Below are positions 33,770 to 46,374 of a stretch of 64,000 nt of DNA, piece by piece. The position numbers and the translations under genes are program-made. The notes beneath the pieces are model-generated. The model was not told the DNA's origin. It ran no database searches and saw only the letters and a list, made by a program, of their open reading frames with translations. Source of the stretch: Maratus speciosus (taxonomy: Eukaryota > Arthropoda > Arachnida > Araneae > Salticidae); assembly GCA_963932465.1 (NCBI GenBank), contig OZ010792.1, forward strand, positions 111,098,935 to 111,162,934, in the 5' to 3' direction. Every line of letters begins with the position of its first letter. The first letter of the stretch is position 1.

Positions 33770-36700
33770 ATATTTAACTAATTGTTGATAATAATAAAAA
33801 GTAACATTAATTGTAAAATATTGTTGAAAATAATTTACTTACTGGCTGATGTAAGTAATATTTATTGCAGGTACTTTTTAGTGATTACTATGATGTTTTA
33901 AAGACTACGTCCTGCTTCGGACATGTGAAGGATTTTACAGTGTCTGTATCCTGAAATCTTCTCTTGTAATCTCTTCCGCGAAATGAGAGATTGGAAGAAA
34001 ATTAAGGCTTTTGAGAAATAACTTTGTTTTAAAGTTGAGACAAGAGAGGATAATAAAGGTCACTTTTTGATAAGGAGATAAATCGAGAAAGTGGATATGT
34101 TATGCAGCCAGTTTCGGAAAAGTTATAATGAGAAAATAAACCTCCAGTGCTTTAGTACCATTTAAGTTTTAATTAGAAAAGCATCATTTAAGCTAATTTT
34201 TGTATCAGTGTTATATATCATTTTACACTGATGCAGAGAAAAGTTTTATTGATTTTGATAATAATAAAAGAAAATTTATTGTAAAGCATCCTTAAAAATA
34301 TCTAGAAGCAAGTAAGTATTACTTTGCTTCGTGTACTTGTTTGCACATACACTATATTGCCATTAATGACCGGCAACTTTCAATTTTAGACATTTTGTGG
34401 AATATTTAGAAATATACTTGACGGATTCTTCTGGAATTTCTGAATTAAAAGGAACAGGTATGACCTCATATTTAGAATGTCGATTTGTTAAGGGGGGCAA
34501 CTAGGGGGCCAACAAAAAATCAAAGAAAAAAATAATACTTGGGATCACCCTGTAAAATAAAATGCACGAAATGATCTACCGCTACCGAATATAAATAAAC
34601 AGACATTGTGCAATATGTGTATTCTTTTGTGTAAGAATAGCACGTATATTAATAGAGATATAGCGATTTATTTAAAATAATTAAAAAATTCTTGCATGTT
34701 TTTTGCTTATAACATGCAGTGTTTTCAACCAAATTTAACGCTGGTTTCAGAAAAATTGGCAAAATATAGTACAAATAATATAGTGCAATTGGAATATAAA
34801 TATATTAAATATTTTAGGAAATATGAGCAGTTGTATGAAATAATTTTTATCTTCGCATGCGCGAACGATAACAAGGATCATTTTACATCATTTAATAGTC
34901 AACTCTATAGAGCAACTTATTAAAAAAATTCTTGTCAAATATCGTAAAAATTCAGAAAGATATTGGCGTTAAAGTGAGCAAATTTTTAGTTGTTCTCTGA
35001 AGGCAGCTGAATGATAAGGGATTTTACACAAATTGTCATTTTTTATTAACTGACTTTCAAAAAAAAGTTAGTATTTAGTGAGTATCAACGAGTAGGTTTG
35101 GAAAAAATGCTTCTATTTTGATACTTCTTTTGATCATGGTAGAGGTTCGTTCTAGTGGTTATCCAAGAACTAAAGCATCAATAAAAAATGAAAATTAAAA
35201 AAAAATAATAATTAAAAATGACAATTTGTGGAAAATCCCTTATCATTCAGCTCTTTTAGAGAACAACTAAAAATTTGCTCACTCTAACGCCGATATCTTT
35301 CTGAATTTTTACGTTATTTGGCTAGATTTTTTTTAACAAGTTGCTCTATAGAGTTGACTATTAAATTATGTAAAATGATCCTTGTTATCGTTCGCGCATG
35401 CGCAGATAAAAATTATTTCATACAACTGCTCATATTTCTTAAAATATTTAATATATTTATGATTCAATTGCACTATATTGTTTCTATTATATTTTGTCAA
35501 TTTTTCTGAAACCAGCGTTAAATTTGGTTGAAAACCCTGCATGCTATAAGCAAAAAATATGCAAGAATTTTTTTATTTTTTTAAATAAGTCGCTATATCT
35601 CTATTAATATACATGCTATTCTTACACAAAAAAATACACATATTGCACAATTTCTGTTTATTTATATTTGGTAGCGATATATCATTTGGTACATTTTATT
35701 TTACAGGGTGATCCCAAGTATTATTTTTTTTCTTTGATATTTTGTTGGCCCCCTAATTGCCCCGCTTATCAAATCGACATTGCTAAATATGAGGTCATAC
35801 CTGTTCTTTTCAATCCTGAAATTCCAGAAGAATCTGTCAAGTATATTTCTAAATATTCGACAAAATGTCTAAAAGTGAAAGTTGCCGGTCATTAATGGCA
35901 ATATAGAGTATATATAATTTTGATAGCCATCTATTGAAAAAATATAATAAGATATTTGAAAATACAATAAGTTACTTTATAAAATGTCAAAAATATTGAG
36001 AGAAATATGAATTTTAACGTATTGATTAAGATTCGTTAGCAAGTAAGCATTATTTTTCCTCAGAGGTTTGATTAAAATTAACCTGAGAGAGTAATACTTT
36101 TGATAACCACTTACTTTATGAAATATAATGTGAAAACAAAAATACAATAAAAATGCCACAGCTGTGGTAAAAATTACCATTAACGAATTTTAAATAAATA
36201 TTTAACTAATTATAGATATTAATATATAAAAAAAAATTAATTGTAACGTATTGTTAAAGCATCGTCTGGTAAGTGGTCGTTCCGTATTTACTGCTTGGTG
36301 TAATGTTTACTTCAAGTATCTGTTTGACAATAATTATACGGTGTATTAGAATTAACGTCCTGCTCCGGACTTCGAAAGGGTTTTATATTGCCTTATGTCT
36401 CGAAATCTTCTCTTGTAATCTCCTCCGAAAAACAGGACATTTAAAGAAAATTAAGACTTTTGAGATAGTTAGTTTTAAAGTTGAGACAGGAAGATTTACA
36501 GATAATACTTTTCGAAAAAGAGATAAAACGAGAGAGTGGATGACATTTTAGATAACCCGTTACAAAAAATTTATAAGAAAGCTGAAAATACAATAAAATA
36601 TTATTACTATTATATCCTTTAATAATAATTGGTGTTAAAAATATTTTACTAATTGTAAGACGTAATAATACAATAAATATTAATTATAACATTACATTAA

Positions 36701-37880
36701 AAAATTCATTTGGCAAAGAAACATCACTTTGCCTCAGATATCAAGTGCGACAAGAATGTAAGAGACTAAATTATATATTTTTTGGAATGTTATAATGAAA
36801 AATCAAGAAAAATACAAAAAAAAAAAAAAAAAAAAATACCAGTACTATGATATTATTTAACAGTTGTGTATCGAAAAAATATTTACTAACTGTCTATAAA
36901 AATAAAAGTAACGTTAATTTGAAACGCATTGCCCAGAATTACAAAGGCAAGTTAAAATTATTCTACTCCAGATATTTGCTAGAGAATAATAAGGAAACAA
37001 ATCTATTTTTTTTTTTTTTTAAGCATTTAGAAAAATGGTTTTTGTCCTCGGTCAGGGTAGGAAATCAAAAACGTATCTAAAGCCTTTTATTAGTTGAATC
37101 CCGCACTTTATTCTTTTTCTGATTGGTCTATACAGTAATCTGTATTTTCCCTTTACTTTCAACAGAGATGGATACTTCTGTTGCCACTATCACAAAAAAG
37201 TAATAAAAACTACAAAAAAAAAAATAATTTAATAACTCAGAAACAAATTGAGATACAGCTTTCAAACAAATTGCATTTAAAAGTACATTTTTTTTCTCTA
37301 TACGACGGTGTAAAAAGTAATATTGTGGGATGTTTAGAAGTTTAAAAATGAAATTTCATTTAAAATTGGTCCAGGAATATTAATGTTTAAATCCATGGCG
37401 TACGTAATGTATGACTAGCTCTGTAGAAGTTTAAAAATTTACAGTACCGAAAATTGTAAAACTGATTTTTTTTTTTTTTTTTTATTTGTTCATAATGGGT
37501 CCAGGAATGTTAATGTTTAATTCATGGCGTACGTAATGTATGATCAACTGCGTGCGATTTTTTATGTCTTAAATTTTAGTCTTAGAAAAAATCATTTTCC
37601 AAATGGTCGTTGTAATTTGTTAAATTGCTTTTTTTTACATTTATTTATTTATTTATTTATTTTTGTGCTAGCTAGTTATTAGAAAGTTATGATGGGAAAG
37701 CTGAAAATACAACTGAATAACAGTGCATGTAGCATTTTACAATCAATGATTTTAGAGGAATACTGTACTAATGGTTGATGGTAATAAAAATAACGCATTG
37801 TTAAAATTTCATTTAGCAATTAACTTTGTTTGGTTGTATATCGACAGTAATATGTAAAACTGGATGCTATTTATCACAGC
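33770..37880. repeat. Family E block, interrupted by palindrome P2
   Basis: Headers occur near 33905 (GTCCTGCTTCGGACATGTG) and 36355 (GTCCTGCTCCGGACTTCG); subunits continue to 34349, resume after the palindrome at 35909, and fade out near 37860. Each shows TTATAATGAGAAAA-, TAATAAAAG- and GTATTGTTAAA-type blocks. A pair of direct repeats (GGTCCAGGAATNTTAATGTTTAA, then CATGGCGTACGTAATGTATGA) lies at 37369 and 37498. Confidence 0.65.
34350..35908. mobile_element. Giant palindromic MITE, 1.56 kb (P2)
   Basis: CACTATATTGCCATTAATGA at the left mirrors TCATTAATGGCAATATAGAG at the right; arms of about 700 bases pair inward to a loop near 35050-35210. TA flanks both edges. The core (GCATGCGCGAACGATAACAA, CAACTCTATAGAGCAACTTA, TTCAGAAAGATAT) is homologous to palindrome P1, though the terminal sequences differ. 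Inserted in family E. Non-coding. Confidence 0.87.
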
Positions 37881-38190
37881 CAGTTGCAGAAACTATATTA
37901 TAAAGCGAAAACACGTCCATGGCCACGGTGGCGTCATATCGACGGTGGAAATTATCTAAGTAATCCGTTTCCCCCCTTTTTGCAAATTTTTATTAACTTC
38001 TAAACACCAAATAATTTAAATTATTTCATCGTAGAATAGGGGTGGGGGAAATATACTTTTAAATAAAATTTGTGTGAAAGCTGCATCTCAATACATTGAT
38101 TTTTTATGGTTTTAAAGTAATTTTCAAGCATGATTTAAAAAAAATAATAATAATCTCTATCGAGCGCATCTCGACTACTGAAGATGAAAC
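37881..38190. other. Unassigned stretch
   Basis: Includes TCCATGGCCACGGTGGCGTC; no family or gene recognised. Confidence 0.35.
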
Positions 38191-38880
38191 CAGGGCCGAA
38201 ACTAGCCTTTTTTGCACCTGAGGCAAACATGGATTTTGGCGCCCCCCCCCCTTCCGAAAAGTATGTTTACAAAGAGAATTTTACTAATTTTCTAAAAGTC
38301 GACTTATTTTAAAATTTAAAATATGTAATCATAGAATATGCAATACTGAACTGCGTAATCTACAATAACGGATGCAAGGGAGAAGTCACGAGGGTCATGA
38401 CCCCCATCTGAACACCAACAAAAATATTTTAGAGATAATTTAAAAAATGAAATATACAGTAGAGTCCCGATTATCCGAGTCTCGCTTAACCGATTTTCCG
38501 CTTGAACCGAGTTATTTTCTTTTGATGGACTGATGGATTTCATTATTAGGAAACAGCCATTATAAATGAAGTGTTAGGTGAAGATGAAAGAGCAGTCGTA
38601 AAAAGTTAGAGCTCTGATTTTCTGGTCAGAATGGGGGGGAAATGGCTTTTTTTTTTTTTTTTTTTAATAATTTTTTTTTTCCATTCTGACCAGAAAATCA
38701 GAGTTCTAACTTTTTACGGCTGCTCTTTCATCTTCGCCTAACATTTCATTTATAATGGCTGTTTCCTAATAATGAAAGCTATCAGTTCATCAGAAGAAAA
38801 TGATCCATTCCAAAGACATAATCCTTCATTTGGCGCCCGGGGCACATGACCGCCCCCCCCCCCCCTTAGTTTCGGCCCTG
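38191..38880 (+). mobile_element. Composite hAT element L (L+K+Tigger+hairpin)
   Basis: Ends CAGGGCCGAAACTAGCC and TTAGTTTCGGCCCTG, flanked by GATGAAAC / GATGAACC (7 of 8 bases), indicate an hAT-type insertion. Inside, in order, are a segment of hAT element K (about 38350-38456), a Tigger-type end (CAGTAGAGTCCCGATTATCC, 38457) and a hairpin with arms containing CATTATAAATGAAGTGTTAG and AGAGCAGTCGTAAAAAGTTA. A second copy of this package, inverted, lies at 61626. Non-coding. Confidence 0.82.
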
Positions 38881-39890
38881 GATGAACCAGTTTGCACTTA
38901 AGACAATTTTAATTATTTCTATCGAAATAGTTTTTCACTTTTCATCTAAAACTCTTTTTTTTCTGCTAACTCAAGTATAATATCAAATTGGTAATAACTT
39001 CAAACATTATAAGAGTCATGCATAGCATAAATACATCTAATGCCAGTTTGGATGAGAAAAACATAATCTTGGATATTATTGACTGAAAATGGGTGTCTAT
39101 ATTACCACCCCTTCCGCTACATTTCCTTCTTCCTTCGTTCATTAGAAGCCAATTTATATGCTGAAAACTATGATCATAAAACGATATTATTTGTTCAGTT
39201 TTAATTTCAGAAATATGTCGTTTTAAATTTCTTTATTTCTATTGATTTTTATGAAAAGATTTTACGTAAATTCGACGTGTTCAATAATATAAGTTGTGAA
39301 GCGAAATTACAATTATTAGAAAGAAATATTACTACTGTCACTGTTTTGATTCTCTCTTTCTTTACTATTATTACTAAAGAAATAAAATAAACGGAAAATT
39401 TATTTCAAAAATGAATTTACATTGTTTCCTTAGAAACAGGGCGTTTACTGATACATATATTTTTTTTATTACTTTTTAGAAATTATTTCCAAATCGCCAT
39501 TTTGCTAAGCGAAAGCTTTGCTCAATATTCCGAGGGAAATGTTATTAGAATATTCCTCCAAATTGAAATTTATACTAAATTTATAGCCTGAGTCCCAGGT
39601 GAGACGTAGGTGAACATTCCAAATATAATAAGACAGTCGCATTTCTTTGTTATAGGTTTTGATGATTTGTTTTTTGCATCGATTATTGGCAAAATACTTT
39701 TGATATATTGGCCTAATTCAATCGCAAAAATGTAACAATTGTCAACGATTAAATATAGCGAAATTTTGTATTAAATTTTAGAGCTAACAAAACCGTTCAA
39801 AATGACAGCTGTGTGATTCTATTAGTGATATGAAAATTGCAGGTGTAGCCTCTTCTTTTTGCTCAAAGTATTAAATAGTTTTTTTCAATC
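38881..39890. repeat. Partly element K-related, otherwise unassigned
   Basis: The right part (about 39720-39890: CAATTGTCAACGATTAAATA, GCCTCTTCTTTTTGCTCAAAG) is the reverse complement of 42590-42760 within hAT element K, so it is a piece of a reverse K copy. 38890-39700 shows no identifiable feature. Confidence 0.45.
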
Positions 39891-40289
39891 GAACTTATAC
39901 CTTTGGAATGGATCGTTTTCTTCTGATGGACTGGTGTCTTCCATTATTATGAAACAGTCATTATAAATGAATTGTTAGATGAAGATAAAAGAGCAGCCGT
40001 AAAAAGTTAGAACTCTGATTTTCTGGTCAGAATAAGAAAAAAAATGGCCGTAATTAAAAAGAAAATTATGACCATTTAAAAAAAAATAAAAAAGTTATGG
40101 CCATTTTTTCCCTATTCTGACCAGAAAATTAGAATTCTAACTTTTTACGGCTGCACTTTCAGCTTCACCTATCACTTCATTTATAATGACTGTTTCATAA
40201 TAATGGAAGCCATCATTCCATCAGAACAAAACAACTCGATTAAAGCGGAAACTCGGTTAAGCGGGACTCGGATAATCGGAACTCTACTG
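39891..40289 (-). mobile_element. Tigger-type MITE with hairpin, reverse copy
   Basis: The hairpin (CCATTATTATGAAACAGTCA to TGACTGTTTCATAATAATGG) is followed by CGGATAATCGGAACTCTACTG and TA, the reversed Tigger-type terminus seen at 38457 and 42267. The left terminus is absent; the sequence instead continues into the reversed K element. Confidence 0.7.
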
Positions 40290-40820
40290 TATTAAAAAGG
40301 TTCGCCGAGAATTTCAGCAGATGAGGAGGATAACATTTAAAGGTATATTTTAACAAGTAAGCTTTTTTAATATAATTTAAAAAATAATAATCGTTTTTTT
40401 TTTCGCGAAAAGCAAAAATGTTGTATAGCATTTTAAAATTTTTAAACGTTTTCGTTTTTCATAAATATTAACTACAAAAACGTTTTTATATAAATCAATA
40501 TTTCCGAAAAGCGCATTCTTAAAAAATGCGGCTAAACAAACTCCGATCACCCCCATTTTGATAAAATCAAACCAGACCTAACGCATGCGCAATAGCGCGT
40601 TGGGTTTTGCTATCCGAAAACAAACAGTAGTCGCATTTCTTTGTTATAGATTTTGCTGATTTCTCTTTTGCATCGATTATTGGCAAATTACTTTCCAGAA
40701 ATCATGCAAAATTTCAATACATTATTTTTGAGCTGTAAACCGAAACATAAATTACAAAACATTCCTTTGGGAATAAAAGACATTATTATACTCTTTTATT
40801 AACTCTTTCCAACATAGTTT
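40290..40820. other. Unassigned stretch
   Basis: Contains a diverged duplicate (CGCATTTCTTTGTTATAGATTTTG, 40631) of 39637, and GCATGCGCAATAGCGCG (40583). No gene signal. Confidence 0.4.
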
Positions 40821-40893
40821 CAACCAAGGGTTCTGGTTAGAGTCCTGGTCTGGAAATGTTTCGCCTAGTTGGAAACTTAAACTTACATCTCAT
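40821..40893 (+). repeat. Decayed tRNA-type SINE fragment
   Basis: CAACCAAGGGTTCTGGTTAGAGTCCTGG followed by TTTCGCCTAGTTGGAAACTT parallels the better copy 300 bases downstream (CAACCAAGAGATCCCTGG..., TTTTCGCCCAGTTGGAAATTT). The B box is mutated (GGTTAGAGTCC). Confidence 0.55.
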
Positions 40894-41070
40894 ATGAATT
40901 ATTTACTAATTAGAATAATGGTGTTAAAATTAATCTAGTGTCATTACGCATCCATCCAGTGTTTTCTGGAGTTCCATTACTTGCGCTTTATTCTGTTGAG
41001 CTGATTCAGATATCAGACCAGTTGCTATACTCAATAAGGTTAGCTGAGTGAATTAGATACACCAGCTTCT

Positions 41071-41215
41071 TCCGGGATGGCTCAGATGACAAAGCCATTG
41101 GCAGCTTCAACCAAGAGATCCCTGGTTCGAATCCTGACTCGGACATTTTTCGCCCAGTTGGAAATTTACATCTCATAGTTGAAAAGTGTTTGTGAATTCA
41201 TATTGTCTGTCTGTC
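41071..41215 (+). mobile_element. tRNA-derived SINE
   Basis: Pol III boxes are both exact: A box TGGCTCAGATG (41078-41088) and B box GGTTCGAATCC (41124-41134), 35 bases apart. The rest does not fold as a tRNA cloverleaf with a proper acceptor stem, and a unique tail (CGCCCAGTTGGAAATTTACA) follows, so this is a SINE rather than a tRNA gene. It ends near TCTGTCTGTCTGCC. Confidence 0.72.
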
Positions 41216-41339
41216 TGCCACCTGCCCATTCTCTAACTCGTATAAATATAGTCAGATTACCATGAAATTGATGTATGTTATTGGGTTTATTATGTCATGT
41301 TCGGTATTAAAAATGATGTGTGTAGCCTTTACGTCTCGT

Positions 41340-41765
41340 TTAAGGCTGTGCTCAACTGCTCTGCTCAACAAGCGCAAAACGTTTTGACACATTTACAAAT
41401 TCATTTTTTAACGGAAAGGTATAAAATTGGCAAGCCTGGCCATGGAAACATTTGGAATCGAACTGTTTTTTCCATTTTTTGATCAATCATTTACCTATTG
41501 AGTTATAAGCGATTTTGATCACGTGACACGGCATTTTTCTCCCCTTACTGACTGGATTTTCTTCTTTCATTTGGAAGTTCGGTTCAAAATTCCAACTTTG
41601 ACAGTATTTTCTGAAAGAGTTATTGCATTTACAAGAAAACGGAAAAAACAGTTCGATATCAGAGTTTCTGAATAACAACACCTTCTAGTTTCATGCGTTT
41701 CTGAACAAAAATGAATTAAAACTTATGTCAGAAAGTTGACCCTTTGGATTTGAGAACAGCCTTAA
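41340..41765 (+). mobile_element. TTAA MITE family I in family A unit 1
   Basis: TTAAGGCTGTGCTCAACTGC to TTTGAGAACAGCCTTAA. The uninterrupted site is at 46855-46870 in unit 2 (CAGCTCGTTTACAGGGATAC), so this insertion came after the units diverged. The 61-codon frame here is a translation of the MITE. Confidence 0.82.
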
Positions 41766-42171
41766 AGGGACACTCAAATGAATTCCGTTACGATGCGGTT
41801 TATGGGAAAATACTTTACGGTGTATTTTAATGATATAACGCTCTTTTAAGCATATCAAAATTTATAAATATTACTGAGGCGTACTAGAATGTCCTTACTG
41901 TTGAATCTGGTGTACATATAATTTATCGCTCATTTACAGAGACACATAAACAAAAGAATTTAACTACGGTACTGCCTATGAACAATAATTGCTGGAAGTG
42001 CGTTCTCAGTTGTGGTTGTGTTTTAAAATTTAACATTTTGTTTTGCATATTACTGGGATAGTATAAATTCTATCTGTCATATACAGATCTCAAATGTATT
42101 TCCGTTTATTGACGGGAGTTTTCAACTGTGCTATGCATTTAATTCAACTAACTTTTAGCATTAGTATGTAG

Positions 42172-43145
42172 CAATGGCGGATACAAGGGGGAGGTCACGG
42201 GGGTCATAACCCCCCTCTGAAGACCAACTAAAATATTCTAAAGATCATTTTTAAAATGAAATATACAGTAGAATCGCGATTATCCGAGCCTCGATTTACC
42301 GAGTTTCCGCTTTAACCGAGTTATTTTCTTCTGATGGGCTGATGGCTTCTATTATTATGAAACAGCCATTATAAATGAAGTGTTAGGTGAAGATGAAAGA
42401 GCAGTCGTAAAAAGTTAGAATTCTGATTTTCTTGTCAGAATGAGGAAAAAATGGCCATAATTAAAAGAAAAAATGGCTTTCATCTTCACCTAACACTTCA
42501 TTTATAATGGCTGTTTCATAATGATAGAAGCCACCAGTCCATCATAAGAAAATGTCCATCCCAAAGATATAACTTCGATTGAAAAAAAAAACAAACAAAC
42601 AAACTATTTAATACTTTGAGCAGAAAGAAGAGGCAACACCTGCGCAATTTTCATACAACCAATAGAATCTCATAGCTGCCAATTTCTACGGATTTGTTAC
42701 CTCTAAAATTGAATACAATTTTTTGCCATATTTAATCGTTGACAATTGTTAGACTTTTTAAACTGAATTTCCGGAAGTGACAGCTGATTGTTCCCTTTCG
42801 ACGACATTTCTGTGGCTAACAACTCGTAAAACTTGGCTAAAAATGCTAACTTTGACAACATTTTCTGAATGAATCTTTGCCTTTATAAGAAAATGGGAAA
42901 CTCTTTAATTTCTTGGTATCTGAACAAAATCGGTAAATTTTATGTTTTTACGAATATTAATGCAAATTTTTTGTATTTATGAATGAAAATGAGTTCGCGA
43001 AATTATCAGAAAAGTACTAAGTTTGGATTTGAAAATAGCTTTCCATGTATAAAAAAGCTCTCATAACGAGATGTGATCCCCTCCCACTCAAAAAAAAGTA
43101 AACCCATGACTCCCCTCTATAAATAGTGAGCTGGATCCGATCTTG
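42172..43145 (+). mobile_element. hAT element K with Tigger MITE inside
   Basis: Starts CAATGGCGGATACAAGGGG and ends GTGAGCTGGATCCGATCTTG; flanks GTATGTAG / CTATGTAG match at 7 of 8 bases. Removing it restores the family A sequence seen near 53395-53410. The Tigger-type end CAGTAGAATCGCGATTATCC follows TA at 42267, and a hairpin fills about 42325-42545. The GGGGGTCATAACCCCCC near 42199 is typical of this hAT group. No transposase. Confidence 0.8.
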
Positions 43146-43705
43146 CTATGTAGTATAAATTACCAAAATGGATCGTATATAGGGCTGCACAAAAAAATCT
43201 GATAGTTTTCAGACAATTGATGGTAATTGCAGAAATTGGATTTCCAAATGCAGTATGCGTTTCTAAATTTTTTATTTAGACCTCATCTCTCACCTTAATG
43301 AACTGTAAAGTTTTGTTACAGAATTCTGAATGTGTTGAAAAGTGTTTCATAATCTATGTTGGACGCACGATTTTTCATTCTTGTGCATATCTTCTTGCTT
43401 TTTTATGTAAAGATGGAATTTACCCCCTTCTTTATATGCTAGAAATTTTAAAAGTACGTTAACAGGTGTGTTTCCGATGACAATGCAAAATTTTGACATT
43501 ATTATAGCTTAATTATCAAATAATACAGTAATTTTAAGGCACATTTCCATTAGCACGCAACAGGTGACAACTGTATACGAGTATAAACAACAATGTATTT
43601 AATAATGCGCCAATAAACGCTCGCCAAAACATGCTAAATGACTGGGAAACTGCTACAATGAAACATTTTAAAGGCTAAAGTAGAAAATTAATTATAAATG
43701 AAAAA

Positions 43706-44740
43706 CTAGTATGTTGTGGCCATCACAAAACTTTCTTCTATATAAATCACGTCAATTAAATCATTTAAATAGTACAAGAAATAACAACGATTTAGGACCA
43801 ATTCATATCAAAGTATATCTGAATTTGAAGTTGGATGAAAATTCGTGCATTAGTTCTTGAGATAGAGTTATAGCGGAAATTGTAGCATAGCAGCGCCACC
43901 TGTTGAGCGATTTCCACCAAAAATAAACAGCACTAAATGATATCAAGGTGTACTTGAATCTGAAGTTTGTTGAAAATCCAAGCATTAGTTCTTGAGATAA
44001 AGCTATTGCGGAAATCGCAAAAAATACAGCATAGCAGCGCCACCTGTTGAGCGATTTACACCAAAAATTAAACAGCACTAATTTATGCGTCAATTCATGT
44101 CAAGGACAAACTAAATCGCAAGTTTGATGAAAATCTGTGCAATAATTCTTGAGATACAGCTCTTGCGGAAATCGTGAAAAATGCAGCACAGCAGCGCCAC
44201 CTGTTGGGCGATTTACACCAAAAATTAAACAGCACTAATTTATATCACGGACTAACTGAATCTGAAGTTTGATGAAAATTCGTGCATTTTTTCTTGAGTT
44301 AGAGCTATTGCGATAATCATGTTAATCCAGCATAGCAGCGCCACCTGTTGGGCGATTTTTACAAAAAAGTAATCAGCACCAAACTATATCCTGGAATAAC
44401 TAAATCTGAAGTTTTATGAAAATCCGTGCAGTAGTTCTTGAGATATAGCTATTGCAAAAATCGTGAAATATGCCGCATAGCAGCGCCACCTAATGGGCGA
44501 TTTTCACCAAAAACTAATCATATCCAGTTTATATCAAGGTCTAACTAAATATAAAGTTTTGTGAAATTCCGTGCATTAGTTCTTGAGATAGAGCGCCCAC
44601 AAAATTTTTGTCACAGAGTGACAGACAGACTCACATACAGACATTTTCTAAAAACCATCAAATCGTGTTCTGGGCATTCTAAAACGTATAAATCCGTCGA
44701 AAACCGGAAGTCGAAAATTTTCACAAAACAAGGCGAAAGT
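43706..44740 (-). mobile_element. Helitron-like element H2 with minisatellite
   Basis: Starts CTAGTATGTTGTGGCCATCA after A. It contains about 5.5 units of 145 bases (TAGTTCTTGAGATANAGCT-like, CAGCGCCACCTGTTGAGCGA), then TGACAGACAGACTCACATAC and CCGTCGAAAACCGGAAGTCG. Unit 2 of family A lacks it at 54197. About 80 bases of family A are also missing at its right edge, so a deletion accompanied or followed insertion. The minus-strand 96-codon frame (43803-44093) is a translation of the minisatellite. Confidence 0.62.
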
Positions 44741-45019
44741 AATGATCAAACATCTTTCGTTATGATTTATCGGTATTCCTGAAATTACGGAAAATTCCAA
44801 AATCTAACCTAAAAGTGAATGAAAATTCTCAATTCTTGACATTATGCCGGATCGACGGCAAATGTGCCTGGCGGCAGTTTTTCTGGTTTCCAGGCGGAAT
44901 TTTTTTTTGGCGTGATTCTTATATGCTAAAGTGTTGAAACGTGCATTTTCCTTTCGTGATTTTTCACGTAAAATTCTTCAAATTCCGCTAAAATAGGCTA
45001 AAATTCTCTAATCTAAGCT

Positions 45020-45056
<37 letters not shown>

Positions 45057-45060
45057 GAAA

Positions 45061-45487
45061 CTAGGGGGCTCGGCCCCCTACGAGCTACGCTCGCCAACCC
45101 CCGTTCAGACACTGCAGTCTCTAAAAGCACGCTAATTTGATTGGCTTTAAAAAGATTTTGGAAGATTGAATTATAATTAAAAAAACAAAAGCGATCTCCC
45201 TATAAACGGGTTTCTATTCATTTCTCTTTGATTGGGGAATTTTACGGAAAAATCAGCTGGTGTTAAAAGATACAATGGCATTTCAAAATCATCTAATATA
45301 AAATGAATTAAGTAAACAGAGTCTTTGTCTCCCGGTATTTTTTAACAAAGCGAAAAGAAAGTCCTTTTAAATAAGACATTTTAAATATCGTTTTGAATCT
45401 GACGTAATTTTCACCAAACTTTTCTTTCCCTTTTTAATATTCACGTGAAAATGATTTTATTAGAAATGAAATATTATTTGCGCTGTC

Positions 45488-45534
<47 letters not shown>

Positions 45535-46341
45535 TTGAAAAGTTTATCTCAAAATATCAAGTAAATGTCTCGCGCTATTTTTAAATTTATACTATTTTGC
45601 AATATTATTTTGTGTTCATTTTATGTAATAACTGTAATGTGACGTAAATGTGATGTAATTTCTCCTATTTAAGACTTCTAACGCATGTTAATAAATTTAT
45701 TATTTTACAATATCCTTTCTCTGTAAAAATTCATGTGTAATTATAGATGAAGTAATTTTCAATAAGTTCCTGCTTTTTATAAGTAATTATTTAATTCTAA
45801 TTTGAAAGTTTTTTTTCTGTTTATAATAGTCACGCGTAAATAAATTTTTAATTTGAAGCAAACATTACTGTTTCCGTTGTTTATAAAGTTGGCAACAGGT
45901 TAAATTAGTACAATTTTCTGAAATAAGAAAAAAATTATCTCTCGAAATGCTGAAAATTTGAATTTAAAATAGACATGAAACCTCGAAAAATGAGTCAAAT
46001 TAAAAAAATAAATTAATTCTGCACACCGGGAAATTATAACGTATAAAATGATCAAAAAATTATTAAATTCCGATGTATAGTTTTTGCTGCTATAAAACTT
46101 TTTTAGTGGAACGATTTTGTCCAACTTTAGCATTAAATATCTCTTAAAATAATTCTTCGATTTGAAAACTGTCTGCATCAGCGTGTTTATCAAACATTTC
46201 TGTATAATACTACCGATTTTCATATTTTTGTATGCATTATTTTTCTTAATATTAACGAAGAAAGACCTCCGGTCACAAAAAATTCAAAACCGGCGGCGGC
46301 GGCGGTGACAGCGGTAGTTACCTTTTTTTAGAATAGAGAGA
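45061..46341 (-). mobile_element. Non-autonomous Helitron, minus orientation
   Basis: Plus-strand edges are CTAGGGGGCTCGGCCCCC and AGAATAGAGAGA; reversed, these are a 5' TCTCTCTATTCT and a 3' hairpin plus CTAG. It lies precisely between A and T: ACAGAAA / TTCTGAAG, and the uninterrupted site ACAAAAATTCTGAAG is at 54591-54605. A (GGC)n run (46290-46305) is part of the 5' region. A 42-base poly-A lies at 45489. No Rep/helicase; 1281 bases. Confidence 0.92.
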
Positions 46342-46374
46342 TTCTGAAGTTGTTCTGTCAAATTTTCAGTTTTT

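Noticed and set aside
34494..34520. CTAGGGGGCC resembling a Helitron terminus
   Set aside because: Mirrored exactly by the opposite arm of palindrome P2, so it is internal sequence; no insertion junction.
41071..41140. A tRNA gene
   Set aside because: A and B boxes are perfect, but there is no complete cloverleaf or acceptor stem, and a SINE tail follows.
43803..44093. 96-codon minus-strand ORF
   Set aside because: Translation of the 145-bp minisatellite in element H2; its repeated WWCKSLNRWRCYA-type motif is a repeat artefact.
45900..46223. 107-codon minus-strand ORF in a Helitron
   Set aside because: AT-rich composition, no Rep or helicase motif, and not kept open in the copy at 52711-53124.
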